Under the pieces are notes generated by a model, which worked only from the letters and a program-made list of their open reading frames with translations, was not told the origin of the DNA and searched no databases. DNA of 12,153 nucleotides, taken from assembly GCA_026770615.1 (NCBI GenBank), contig MU631429.1, forward strand, positions 77,710 to 89,862, written 5' to 3'. A program made the position numbers and the translations under genes. Shown one piece after another: positions 1-7,722 of this stretch. The DNA comes from Pavlovales sp. CCMP2436. Taxonomy: Eukaryota > Haptophyta > Pavlovophyceae > Pavlovales. Positions within the stretch are counted from its first letter, which is position 1. The number at the start of each line of letters is the position of its first letter.

Positions 1-282
1 GACAGCATCGCTCAAAACAAGGAACCATCAGCCTTACCTCCTATGCAGTATAAGCCCATACCCCCAACAGACAGCATCGCCCAAAACGAAGCACCAGCGG
101 CAATACCACCTATGCAGTATGAGCCCATACCCCTCACGGACAGCATCGCCCAAATCGAGGCACCAGCGGCTGTACCATTTCTGCGGTATGATCCTATACC
201 CCCAACGGACAGCATCGCTCAGTATGAGCCCGTATCCCCAACGGCTATACCACCTATACGGCAAGAGCCCATACCCCCAACG
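1..282. repeat. 69-bp minisatellite (about four units)
   Basis: A unit beginning GACAGCATCGC recurs at 1, 70, 139 and 208, exactly 69 bp apart. The fourth unit is 75 bp long because it contains an extra internal piece, and a decayed fifth unit starts at 283 (GACACCAG). Sixty-nine is a multiple of three, so the array is open in several frames. On the plus strand each unit would encode a 23-residue Pro/Ala/Gln-rich peptide with cores PPMQYEPIP and DSIAQNEAPAA. The array touches the window edge, so its full copy number is unknown. Confidence 0.9.
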
Positions 283-399
283 GACACCAGTGCACTGACC
301 ACCCCTGCCAAACGAAGATGCCTGATGCGCAACCAACCTACGAATAATGAAGATTCATTAACAGGTGTAAACCCGACCATACCCTCCATGCAGCTGTAG
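1..399 (+). CDS. possible 3' end of a Pro-rich repeat protein (partial, unrecognised)
   Basis: The plus-strand frame starting at base 1 is open from the window edge to a TAG at 397-399. It would encode the 23-residue repeats followed by a non-repetitive tail with a basic patch (AKRRCLMR). If that TAG were sense, the frame would end at a TGA at 415-417. I recognise no family. Absence of stops is weak evidence here, because the stretch is C/A-rich and T-poor and a repeat whose length is a multiple of three stays open in whichever frame it begins. The minus strand is also open across part of the region, so coding strand and coding status are both uncertain. Confidence 0.25.
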   Translation, partial: DSIAQNKEPSALPPMQYKPIPPTDSIAQNEAPAAIPPMQYEPIPLTDSIAQIEAPAAVPFLRYDPIPPTDSIAQYEPVSPTAIPPIRQEPIPPTDTSALTTPAKRRCLMRNQPTNNEDSLTGVNPTIPSMQL

Positions 400-890
400 C
401 CCACCCTCAGGCCCAGCTGAGGCCAGCAACGCTTACGCACATCAAACGTGGAAAAACGCAACCAGAGACCATATCGAACCGAAACCTCATTACTACCAGG
501 AGCAGCCAGTCCCACCGAACCCAAAACAGGGCCAGCCAGTCCCGCCATAAACCACGAATCCGCAGCAGGCCCGTCACGCATGCACGCACTGATCCATGGC
601 AAGTCCTTCATATTCATGCACCACTCACGCACACTGCGCTCAGCAACCAAACGGGCCCTTGAAACCAGCCAGTAGTCACCCACGCTTTCACACCACTCGG
701 GCGACAAAAAACCTAAAACCAAACGTGAGCCAGCAAGCTCAGTCTTCAAAACGCAAATATGAGCCAGCAAGCCCGCCACACCCCACAACCCAAAGTCCTG
801 CGCCCGAGGCCCACCCCCATCAAAGGGTGGGATAGAATGGGCCAGCAAATAAGCCGCGTATATTTGTGGTTTTTGCCCCCGGGCAAACAT
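219..890 (-). CDS. unrecognised open reading frame of about 223 codons
   Basis: This is the longest open frame in the first kilobase. The predicted product starts MFARGQKPQIYAAYLLAH and has a fairly natural amino-acid mix with several Trp and no low-complexity stretch until it enters the antisense side of the minisatellite at its C terminus. I see no domain, catalytic motif or signal peptide. It overlaps the possible plus-strand frame and at most one of the two is likely real. It could be a degenerate mobile-element fragment or a chance frame caused by the strand skew in base composition. Confidence 0.22.
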   Translation of the reverse strand: MFARGQKPQIYAAYLLAHSIPPFDGGGPRAQDFGLWGVAGLLAHICVLKTELAGSRLVLGFLSPEWCESVGDYWLVSRARLVAERSVREWCMNMKDLPWISACMRDGPAADSWFMAGLAGPVLGSVGLAAPGSNEVSVRYGLWLRFSTFDVRKRCWPQLGLRVGYSCMEGMVGFTPVNESSLFVGWLRIRHLRLAGVVSALVSVGGMGSCRIGGIAVGDTGSY

Positions 891-1061
891 CTCAACATGT
901 GCGAGCCAGGCTAGCGAGGAAGTAATGTTTGGGATGCGCGAAGGTGGGCCGCACTCGCAGACGGTGCTGCATTTTCAGACGACGCGAGGGAGAGCATTGG
1001 AGGTCGGTCAGCGCGCCAGTCGAGAGTCGTCAGTCGTCGATCGTCGTGTGGCTGAACTCAT

Positions 1062-1118
1062 CAGCGGTGGGGACAATATCCGTGTGCTCGGGGTGGATCC
1101 CTGGATCTGAGTGTTTTT
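1062..1118 (+). repeat. dispersed repeat family C, copy 1
   Basis: Shares GCGGTGGGGAC, TATCCGTGTGCT and a downstream GAGTGTT block with copy 2 at about 2561-2616. It matches copy 3, inverted at about 11843-11896, over roughly 60 bp including a GATCCCT...GATC...GAGTGTTT tract. The copies are diverged but collinear, which indicates a dispersed interspersed repeat. Confidence 0.6.
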
Positions 1119-1169
1119 TCAACACTTAAATCCAGTGAGATCCTCCCGGGACGGACTTTAACAGAAACT

Positions 1170-1188
1170 TACACACAGTCGGGCTACG
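1170..1188 (+). repeat. short direct repeat family D, copy 1
   Basis: Nineteen bases (TACACACAGTCGGGCTACG) recur at 2806-2824 with one difference. The second copy lies about 110 bases upstream of the likely start codon of the MATH gene. Function is unknown; it may be part of a dispersed element. Confidence 0.55.
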
Positions 1189-1431
1189 TGCATAGCACAT
1201 GGCGCTTGGTCAAGGAAGAGAGGAGAGAAGAGCGATAGCGAGAGACAGCACTGCGTGCTATACAGAAGAGGACACGCGGTGGATGCATGCAACAGCCGAA
1301 GAACGGCGGGACGTGCAGTCCCTTGTCATTCTTGCAATTCCTTGTCATTCTTGTTCTGTATAGCACATATGTACCCCCATGAGCGTTGACCACCAAAATT
1401 ACACCTTTTGTGGCAGTGTGAATTACGGTAA

Positions 1432-1525
1432 GGTGACCGATTAAGAAGGAGTTGCGAGTGACGAAGTTGTTCTTCACGACGCGCAGAACAACTTTGCTAT
1501 TCGCAGCTTCTTCCCACTCGTCCAC
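1432..1525. repeat. fold-back (palindromic) element 1
   Basis: The left arm (about 1432-1473, ending AAGTTGTTCT) is the reverse complement of the right arm (about 1485-1525, beginning AGAACAACTT) with a few mismatches, leaving a loop of about 11 bases. The arms share sequence with fold-back element 2, so the two are copies of one family. Such perfect-ended hairpins are typical of miniature non-autonomous DNA elements. Confidence 0.7.
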
Positions 1526-1683
1526 TGAAAAACACGGTTGCAAGTGTTCGGCGGGGTCAGATCGTGTTCAAACGTCGGAGGGGGGGGTACTGAGAAGCCG
1601 AATTTCGAAATGGTATGGCCCTTTTACCGTGCAGGGCTTGTAAACGGCAAAGATCACGTACACTTGTGACAGCTGGACTGAAC

Positions 1684-1771
1684 GGCCGATTGGGAAGAAC
1701 TTGTGAGCGACAAAGTTTTTTTGCCGGTTGTACAAAACAATTCGTCACTTGCAACTTCTTCTCAATCGGCC
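1684..1771. repeat. fold-back (palindromic) element 2
   Basis: GGCCGATTG at the left end (1684) pairs with CAATCGGCC at the right end (to 1771), and the arms continue inward through GAAGAA...TTG...GAC with mismatches. The outer sequence CCGATT...GAAG..TTG matches element 1, which has the same organisation about 250 bp upstream. Confidence 0.65.
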
Positions 1772-2247
1772 ACCTTGTGCCCGCAATTTGCGATGCCTCA
1801 AAAAGGGAGAAATCGATTTTAAAAATGTTTGGGATTAAAATTTCGAAAATCAAATTCTAGCAACCACAATCAACGCTGTCTACTCGAGTGCAGACCCAGC
1901 TAGTCATTTCCGATAATATTAAAATAAATTCAAGTTGGGTTTCATTAAAATTTGAAGTTCATTCTAGACGTAGAATTTGACGTAGAGCAATTTTGTTGAT
2001 TCAGTTTGTTATCTTATTTCTTCAGGATTGACGAGAAAATGGCATCGAAAGTGAGGAGTGTATATATTGAGTCTCGACATTCAAAACCCCATCGCTTCCT
2101 GGCGATGCGTCACCGGTGGGATCACCAATGGACTCGCTTGCTCGCGCACTGTCGGGCGGCCTCACGTTGCGCAGCGACGTCAGCGCTTTGTTTCGGCTTT
2201 CTCATCATGCACCACTTCTACCAGCTCTTCACTTCGGCGTAGCGCGT

Positions 2248-2305
2248 AGGAGCGCTAAGATCAGCCTGACTTGAACTTGAAACGTACCGCCAGTCTGAAT
2301 CCCCC
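2248..2305 (+). repeat. dispersed repeat family A, copy 1
   Basis: About 58 bases with cores GAGCGCTAAGATCAGCCTGA and ACTTGAAACGTACCGCCAG match, in inverted orientation, a stretch at 7723-7787 with only a few differences. A third decayed copy lies at about 9778-9836 inside an intron. Copies 1 and 2 face each other across the MATH/kinase gene. Confidence 0.8.
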
Positions 2306-2560
2306 TTCATGAAAATATTGAGTCTGATGCTGAAAATACCACCCTTTCTTCAGAGGCTCTATTCTTGTTATTCCAATTAGAATCAGGTATCGGACCCGAA
2401 GCCAAAATTATTCCCCGTCCAATTCTGCGTCTAGGCGTGTCGTTGGAGTTCCTACATATTAGGCGCAAAATCGATCAATAGTAAACAGGCCGAAATGCAA
2501 TGACGCGGAAGGGGGGCAAATGCAATGACTCCCGCCCGTCCCTCTTCACAGAGGGATATT

Positions 2561-2616
2561 CAGCGGTGGGGACGGTATCCGTGTGCTGTGCTACCCTCGG
2601 CCCGAGCGTGTTCTAA
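2561..2616 (+). repeat. dispersed repeat family C, copy 2
   Basis: Contains GGTGGGGACGGTATCCGTGT, nearly identical to copy 1 near 1065. The core GGGACGGTATCCGTG is present exactly, inverted, at about 11878. Downstream homology is weaker. Confidence 0.55.
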
Positions 2617-2805
2617 ACGCTTGGTGAGCTGGTGGGTCACAGGGTCAGGGGAACGGTTGGCAGTTTGATACATGGTTTCATTGTGCATGCACTCATTTAT
2701 TTAAATTAGTGAGCGCGCGGACGTTCGAGCTGGATGCAAAACCGCGCGAAATTTGATTCGGCAACTAAAACTGCATGATCGATTTTTCGCTTTTTGGGAT
2801 GATTT

Positions 2806-2824
2806 TACATACAGTCGGGCTACG
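2806..2824 (+). repeat. short direct repeat family D, copy 2
   Basis: TACATACAGTCGGGCTACG, one base different from the copy at 1170-1188. It lies upstream of the MATH gene start. Confidence 0.55.
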
Positions 2825-2930
2825 GGAAATACCCGGAGTACACACGGCGTGGAGCCGAGGGAGTGGAGCCGGCCGTGGTAGAACGGAGCACCTGCCGGAG
2901 CCGGACAGCTCCCAGCTAGTTCACTCTGCA

Positions 2931-4272
2931 ATGTCAGGGAAGCTGCACGACGTGGGCGCGTTCACGTGCGTGGCCCCCCGCACGCAGAAGCAGTACTCGC
3001 CCGTCTTCTACTCAGGCCCGCACGCGTGGCGGCTGAAGATGTATCCGGCGGGCAACAACAACCCGCAGCAGCTGGCGGTCTACCTGAGCGTGGCGGATGT
3101 GCTGCAGCTGCCGCAGGACTGGTACTGCCATTCGCACTTCACGCTGGCGCTGACCAACCACCTTGACCCGGAGCGCACCGTGCGGAGGAAGACGGGGAAC
3201 CACATTTTTTAAGGGAGCGCCTGCAGGGACTGGGGCTACCCCGAATTCGCGCCGCTCGTCGACGTGCGCGACCCGAGCGTGGGCTTCCTTGATGACGACG
3301 GCTCGCTGGAGATCACCTGCACCGTTGAGGTCACGCGGCGGCAGCAGGACGCTCCGCGCGAGAGAAGCGACGAGGAGGCTGTGTGCTACAAGGTGTTTAA
3401 CGTGGCGACCTCCGCCGACATCGCCAGGCAGGTCGGCAACGACCAGAGCTCCAGCCTCGTCGACCACGCGCGCGTGAGCCGTTACCGCGTGAAGAAGACG
3501 GAGACCATCTACGACCTCAAGCTGAAGCTTTTCTGCAAGCTCGGCGTCCCCATCCCCCACATGCGGCTGTGGACGTGGGTCAAGCGGCAGGACCAAACGT
3601 ACCGGCCCGACATGCCGCTGCAGCTCGGCGACGAGACGTCCGTGATGGACGTCAAGGTAGTCAACAGCCGCAAGCAGGCATAGTGCAACCTCTACCTCGA
3701 GGTGGTGGACCAGGAGACGCCTCCGTTGAGCGACGAAGGCATACTCCTTTTCGTCAAGGTGACATGCCCATGCCCCTCTGACTTGCCCTCCCACATCCCT
3801 CCGATCTCCGCCCACAGTGTCCTCTCTGACGGTTCTCCAATCCTCCTCCTCTCTCTCCCATCTCCTCCCCCAGTTCTTCGACGCGGCAGCGCAGACCGTC
3901 TCCTTCGTCGGCACCAACCTTGCTCGCTCGACCGACCGCCTCGTCGACCTCGTGCCGGATCTGTGCCGGATGAAGGGTCTGCCCGAGGCGCAGTCGGTCG
4001 ACGTGTACGAGGAGATGGAGTGTGAACCGTGGGTAAGGCCAATCATACACGTCGTGTACGAGGAGCTCAAGTCAGATCCATGGATGGTGTTGCCACTCCG
4101 CGAGGGCTGCACGCTTCAGGAGGCAGATCTCCAGCACGGAGATATCCTTGTCTTCCAGACGAAGCCCCCGCCGGCGCCACGCGGCATGCAGACGAGCGGA
4201 GAGCTGGATGCGCAGACGGTGCCTGGCATTTTTCTATCGCTCGAGAACCCTGCCGTCCAGATCCAACTTTAG
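2931..4272 (+). CDS. USP7/UBP12-like MATH plus ubiquitin-like (HUBL) scaffold without protease core, interrupted
   Basis: Seen: two exons (2931-3758, 3874-4272), about 408 codons. Residues 11-134 form a MATH domain with YSPVFYSGPHAWRLKMYPAG, LSVAD and DWGYPEF, the peptide-binding fold that recruits substrates in USP7. Residues from about 153 match the USP7/UBP12 C-terminal ubiquitin-like (ICP0-binding) domains: SLVDHARVSRYRVKK, LWTWVKRQDQTYRP, NLYLEV, ILLFVKFFD, VYEE and LQHGDILVFQ. The cysteine-protease domain normally between them, with its Cys and His boxes, is absent without a visible gap. The ATG at 2931 is chosen because a purine sits at -3 and the MATH domain follows at once; the frame is open back to 2775. 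Lesions: TAA at 3210 (homopolymer gains), TAG at 3681 inside HUBL1, and TAG at 4270. After the last TAG the same frame runs on into the coiled-coil/kinase block, so this may be the N-terminal half of one larger gene. Family assignment is firm; intactness is doubtful. Confidence 0.8.
3205..3228 (+). other. cluster of three one-base homopolymer gains making an in-frame TAA
   Basis: Inside the MATH domain the sequence has T6 at 3205-3210, G3 at 3213-3215 and G3 at 3226-3228. Shortening each run by one base gives HIFKERLQDWGY, with the His-to-Trp spacing of USP7-family MATH domains. As written, the frame reads TAA at 3210-3212 and then returns to the correct frame, because three gains sum to one codon. 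Confidence 0.7.
3759..3873 (+). other. intron, phase 0, 115 nt
   Basis: Donor AAG|GTGACA, a pyrimidine-rich 3' part (TCTCTCCCATCTCCTCCCCC) and acceptor CAG|TTCTTC. Splicing joins ILLFVK to FFDAAAQ, restoring the conserved start of the second ubiquitin-like domain and moving from the exon 1 frame to the exon 2 frame. Confidence 0.85.
4003..4104 (+). repeat. in-frame 51-bp tandem duplication in the HUBL region
   Basis: GTGTACGAGGAG occurs at 4003 and again at 4054, exactly 51 bp apart. The following residues are related (VYEEMECEPWV and VYEELKSDPWM). USP7-family proteins have a single such motif here, so the protein carries a 17-residue duplication. Only the first 12 bases are identical, so the duplication is not recent. 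Confidence 0.6.
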
Positions 4273-7200
4273 CGGCCGTCCGAGCCCGAGCCCGATAATC
4301 CCGCCAGAGTCGGCTGCGACCCGGCGCAGCTAGCTCACGCTGCAAAGGCCGTTCAGACTTTGCGCCCTGCGGCTGCTCGCTTCCGCACGGACGCGCCGCA
4401 CCTCTCGTTCGTCTTGCGCAGGCTGCGCGTGCTCGCCGCCAGCAATGCCGAGCCCCTCGCCAGCACCGAGCCCGCGTATTCCAGCACCGAGCCTGCGCTT
4501 GCGTGCGAGCTCGCGCAGCTACCCGTCGAACCCGAGGCGCTTGTGCGCTTCGAGCAGCTGCTTGCAGATATGTGCTTGCAGAGGCCGCGGCAGTTCAGCG
4601 CGCGTTCGACGAAGCGCAGGCTGCAATCGCGAGCAGCTCAGCCGCGACCGCATCGCAAGCTGCAGCCAAAGCGAGCGCGGAACCTGATGGTGGCGTGAGT
4701 GCCGAGCTGCTCGCAAGGCGGGACCTCTTGCGTAGAGAGTGCGCAGAGGCGTACGAGCGTGCAGCCGAGGGCCTGCAAGCTAAGGACTTTCAGCGCGAGG
4801 AGCGCGAGCTCCGACCGGAAGCGCAAGCACTGCGCGACGCCGCCGCGCAGCTCCGCGCCAAAACTGAGACCATCCGGCGCACCTGGTTCTTGCCCGAGCG
4901 CGAGTGCTTGAGCGGTGACGATGAGCTCGATTTCTATGATTGCTCACTCTCCGAGGTGTATGCGTCGGCACAGGCGCTCGCCTGCCACGCGGCCTGGCTC
5001 GAGCGGGTGGACCCGTCTCGGCTGGCGCGCGCGAGCGACACGGCTGTGACAAGGGCAAGGGAGATGCTCGCCGAGCTCGCACAGGCCCGTGGCGCGAGCG
5101 AGCAGGCACAGGCGTGGGAGCGCGCGAGCGCCGACGCAAACCGTGCACTAGCTGCTGAGCAGACGCGGCTGCTAAACATAAACGTGCCAGCGATGGCCGA
5201 GCTCCCCCTCGACGAGCTCTGCTCGGCCGCCATCACCCGCGCCAGCTGGTGCTCGCGTCTCGCGTGGGTTGCCAACCACGCGCCTCTGCGCACGAGAACA
5301 GCATTGGAGGCGAGCGACGCGTTCTCGAGGCTCTGCGACCCGAGCGCGAAGCAGAGCGCGCTCGGGGCGCTTGACGAGCGCAGACTGGCCGTCAAGCAGG
5401 CGCAGGGCGGCCTAGTCCGGGCGAGCTTTGCGCTCGAGCTCGCGCGCGTCAACGAGGAGCCGCCAGCCGCACTCGACACCTTGCGGACCCTCCTCAGCGA
5501 GGCACGCCAGCACGTCCAGTGCACCGTGCGCGAGAAGGAGGTGGCGGAAGCCTCGTTCTGTGTGCTCGCGGGTAAGGAATCGTTCCCAGAGCTCCTCCCA
5601 ACGATGCGTGCAAAGTGCCCGCCGGGGCCCGGCCTCGAGCTTTCGCCCGAGGTCCTCCGCCGCGACCGCTTGCTCGCGCACTACGAGCCGCTCGAGTGGG
5701 CGAATCGGACGTTGCTCCCGCAGTCGTCCAAGCACAAAGTCGCATTCTATACGTGCGCTGCTCCTAGCCCACTACTGTTACCTGCTGTCTGCTGCTGCCT
5801 GCCTGCTCTCCTATGCCCAGTTGCATGATGCTCCCTCCTTCTGGACCCTCCCCGTGCAGGTACGACGGCATGCCGGTGGCGCTCAAGGAATACGTCCTCG
5901 GCAAGGCGACGGAGAAGCGGATGTTCGAGAGAGAGGTGGACGCGCTCATCAATCAAGCTGGGCAGGCCGAGGCCGCACCCACACGTGATGCGCCTGGCGC
6001 TGCTCTTCACTGGCCAGAACGCGCTGGGCGGTCTGTGCGCGTGGGTGCAGACTCCGCTCTACGCCGGTGGCAACCTGCACTGCTGGTTCGCCCGAGCGCG
6101 TGCCGAGCTGCTCGTCCTGCGGCAGGCCGCCGCCAGCGAGCCAAGCACGAGCGGCGCAGTCGGTGCGCGGCCCGCGTCTGCGCAGACAATGGGCGCGTCG
6201 CCGCGCTCGCTTCTCAACACCGCGGACAAGGCGGTGGTGTCCGTGCACGTGCGCGCTTTGCGGCAGTTCGCGCAGGCACTCGAGTTCGTGCACTCCAAGG
6301 TGCGCAGCGTCTCCCTCAACGCGTACTTCAGCTACCGCCGCATACCCCAGTCACCATTCCCTTCTTGCCTGCACCTCCCCACTCAAAGGGCGTGTGCCAC
6401 GGCGATGTTAAGCTCGAGAATGTGCTCGTCGAGCTGCTTGCGCCGCCCGGATCCGAGCTCCCGCCCGGCTCTGCTGACGCGGCTTCCCACAGTGCAGGGC
6501 TGAGCCCGTACGCACTCCCAATCGACGGCTGGCGTGTGGTCCTCGCCGACTTTGATCTGTGCCGCGCGCACGCGCCGGGCGCAACCGCAAGTGGAGCATC
6601 GCAGCCCGCAGCCGCGGCGTACGGGCAGACAACGCGGCGCGGTGCTGGCACGCAGGGCTACATGGCGCCAGAAGTGGCTGCTGGCGAGGCACCAAGCGCG
6701 AGCTCGGACGTGTACGCGTTCGGCATGTGCGTCGTTGCCGCGCTTGCCGCGGACGACGCAACTTTCGAGTCTATGCTCAGCTCTCCCGCCCACGCGCTCG
6801 AGTGCGCGCAGGCGCTGAGCGGCGCAGCAGCCAGTGGCGGGGGCAGGGCTGATGTGGTTGTCCTGTCCCTCGCCGAGGATCCGAATGCGCGCCCGTCGCC
6901 GTTTGAGCTGTGCTCAAGCGCGCTCTTCAGCGCGGCTGACGCGTTGATCGCGGCGGAGGAGGCGGCGCGCGAAGCAGTGACGATCGCGAGGCTCAGGCGG
7001 TGCGCCGTGTGCTTCGAGCACATAGACTTGGGCGAAGGTGCGACTTGCTCGCCCGCCGTGCAGGATGACGCCCGTGGCGAAGGTGCTCCTGACGCTTCCT
7101 CTACCGGGCTTGGCACGGAGGCACACTTCGCGTGCTGCAGCTGCCTGGTGGAGCACGAGAGCGCGAGCTGCGAGCCCGAGTGCCTCGGCGCATTTGGCCA

Positions 7201-7684
7201 GAATGGCGGCTACGTGCGCTGCGTGCACGCGGGCGAGGGCTGCGCGCAGATCTACTCAATCGTTGCCGTGGCGAATCTGCCCCTCGTCGCATGCCGCAAG
7301 TTCTGGCAGGCGCGCTCTGTGCTCGACGAGGAGCGCATTATCAAGCAGGTGCGCGCCAACACCCCATGCGGGGCGGCCTTCCCGGAGACACTCGACGGGG
7401 AACTCGGGTGCGGTGCAAACTTGTGCGCATACTGCCTCGCGGACTGCGGAGACAATGCTCACCCGCACGTCCGCCAGTGCGCGTTCGGCAACGCGCAGCT
7501 CCACGCGACGCCGGCCGAGTTCAAGCGCGTGCAGCAGCTCCGGCGCTCGCGGATGCTGATCGATTTCCTCGAGTCGCAGTTTGTGATGTGGCGCACGAGC
7601 TGCTCGGCCTCGAACTCGATCCTATCGGCCGGTTCAAGGTCGTCGTCTGATACTTGCCATGAACACGATCATCAGAGAACTTGA
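4273..7684 (+). CDS. coiled-coil, protein kinase and RING/IBR-like zinc domain protein, frameshifted, probably the C-terminal half of the upstream gene
   Basis: Seen: three exons (4273-5752, 5860-6299, 6389-7684), about 1,070 codons counted from 4273. Residues 1-480 are Ala/Glu/Arg-rich and predicted helical or coiled-coil. The kinase domain spans about 495-820: VALKEY with the beta-3 Lys (codon at 5885), Glu in FEREVDAL, HPHVMRL, HGDVKLEN catalytic loop (Asp at 6404), DFD instead of DFG (6548-6556), GTQGYMAPE, DVYAFG and a terminal PNARPS. It should phosphorylate Ser/Thr because the catalytic residues are present. A Cys-rich tail follows: CAVCFEH...HFACCSC (about 844) and CGANLCAYCLADCG...DAHPHVRQC (about 980), resembling RING/IBR zinc modules of ubiquitin ligases, though ligase activity is inference. 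No in-frame ATG precedes the coiled-coil region, and the frame is continuous with the MATH/HUBL exon. Lesions: two extra bases at 4570-4571, one extra near 5969, and probably one missing near 7579, in which case the stop would be the TGA at 7648-7650. Confidence 0.8.
5753..5859 (+). other. intron, phase 2, 107 nt
   Basis: Donor AC|GTGCGC and acceptor CCCCGTGCAG|G. Joining gives KVAFYTYDGMPVALKEY, a well-formed kinase beta-1 to beta-3 segment. A donor at the nearer GTCGCA would leave the wrong phase. Confidence 0.75.
6300..6388 (+). other. intron, phase 0, 89 nt
   Basis: Donor AAG|GTGCGC (the same hexamer as the previous intron), pyrimidine-rich end and acceptor AAAG|GGC. Splicing joins LEFVHSK to GVCHGDVKLEN, the usual spacing from helix E to the kinase catalytic loop. 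Confidence 0.85.
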
Positions 7685-7689
7685 TAATA

Positions 7690-7722
7690 TTATGTAATTA
7701 TACTTATTATATATTTAATGTA
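7690..7722 (+). terminator. possible polyadenylation region of the kinase gene
   Basis: Composition drops abruptly to AT-rich just after the stop codons, with TATGTAATTATAC and ATATATTTAATG. TGTAA is the usual polyadenylation signal in green algae, but no AATAAA is present and the lineage is unknown, so this is weak. Confidence 0.3.

Larger units (their letters stand above)
900..2740. other. repeat-rich non-coding stretch
   Basis: I find no supportable gene in this 1.8 kb. Open frames are short and change every 200 bases or so, and base composition swings between GC-rich (near 1000 and 2100-2240) and AT-rich (1800-2040). It contains the fold-back pair at 1432-1525 and 1684-1771, a direct repeat of CCTTGTCATTCTTG near 1320 and 1341, a 12-bp inverted pair TGCTATACAGAA/TTCTGTATAGCA at 1256 and 1353, and members of dispersed families A, C and D listed separately. 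It looks like decayed mobile-element material. Confidence 0.6.

Noticed and set aside
1184..1543. Minus-strand frame of 119 codons across the first fold-back element
   Set aside because: It runs through the palindrome and simple repeats; the predicted peptide has no recognisable feature.
2006..2249. Two overlapping small plus-strand frames in the GC-rich patch
   Set aside because: No domain, no promoter, frames overlap each other, and the patch leads into a dispersed repeat.
4033..4075. Possible extra intron starting at GTAAGG after CCGTGG
   Set aside because: The only nearby acceptor gives a 43-nt intron and breaks the frame; the sequence is better read as an in-frame 51-bp duplication.
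3012..4112. A long minus-strand open frame of 366 codons opposite the MATH/HUBL gene
   Set aside because: It is antisense to a clearly recognised domain pair, is His/Arg/Val-rich as expected of the shadow of GC-rich codons, and shows no motif of its own.
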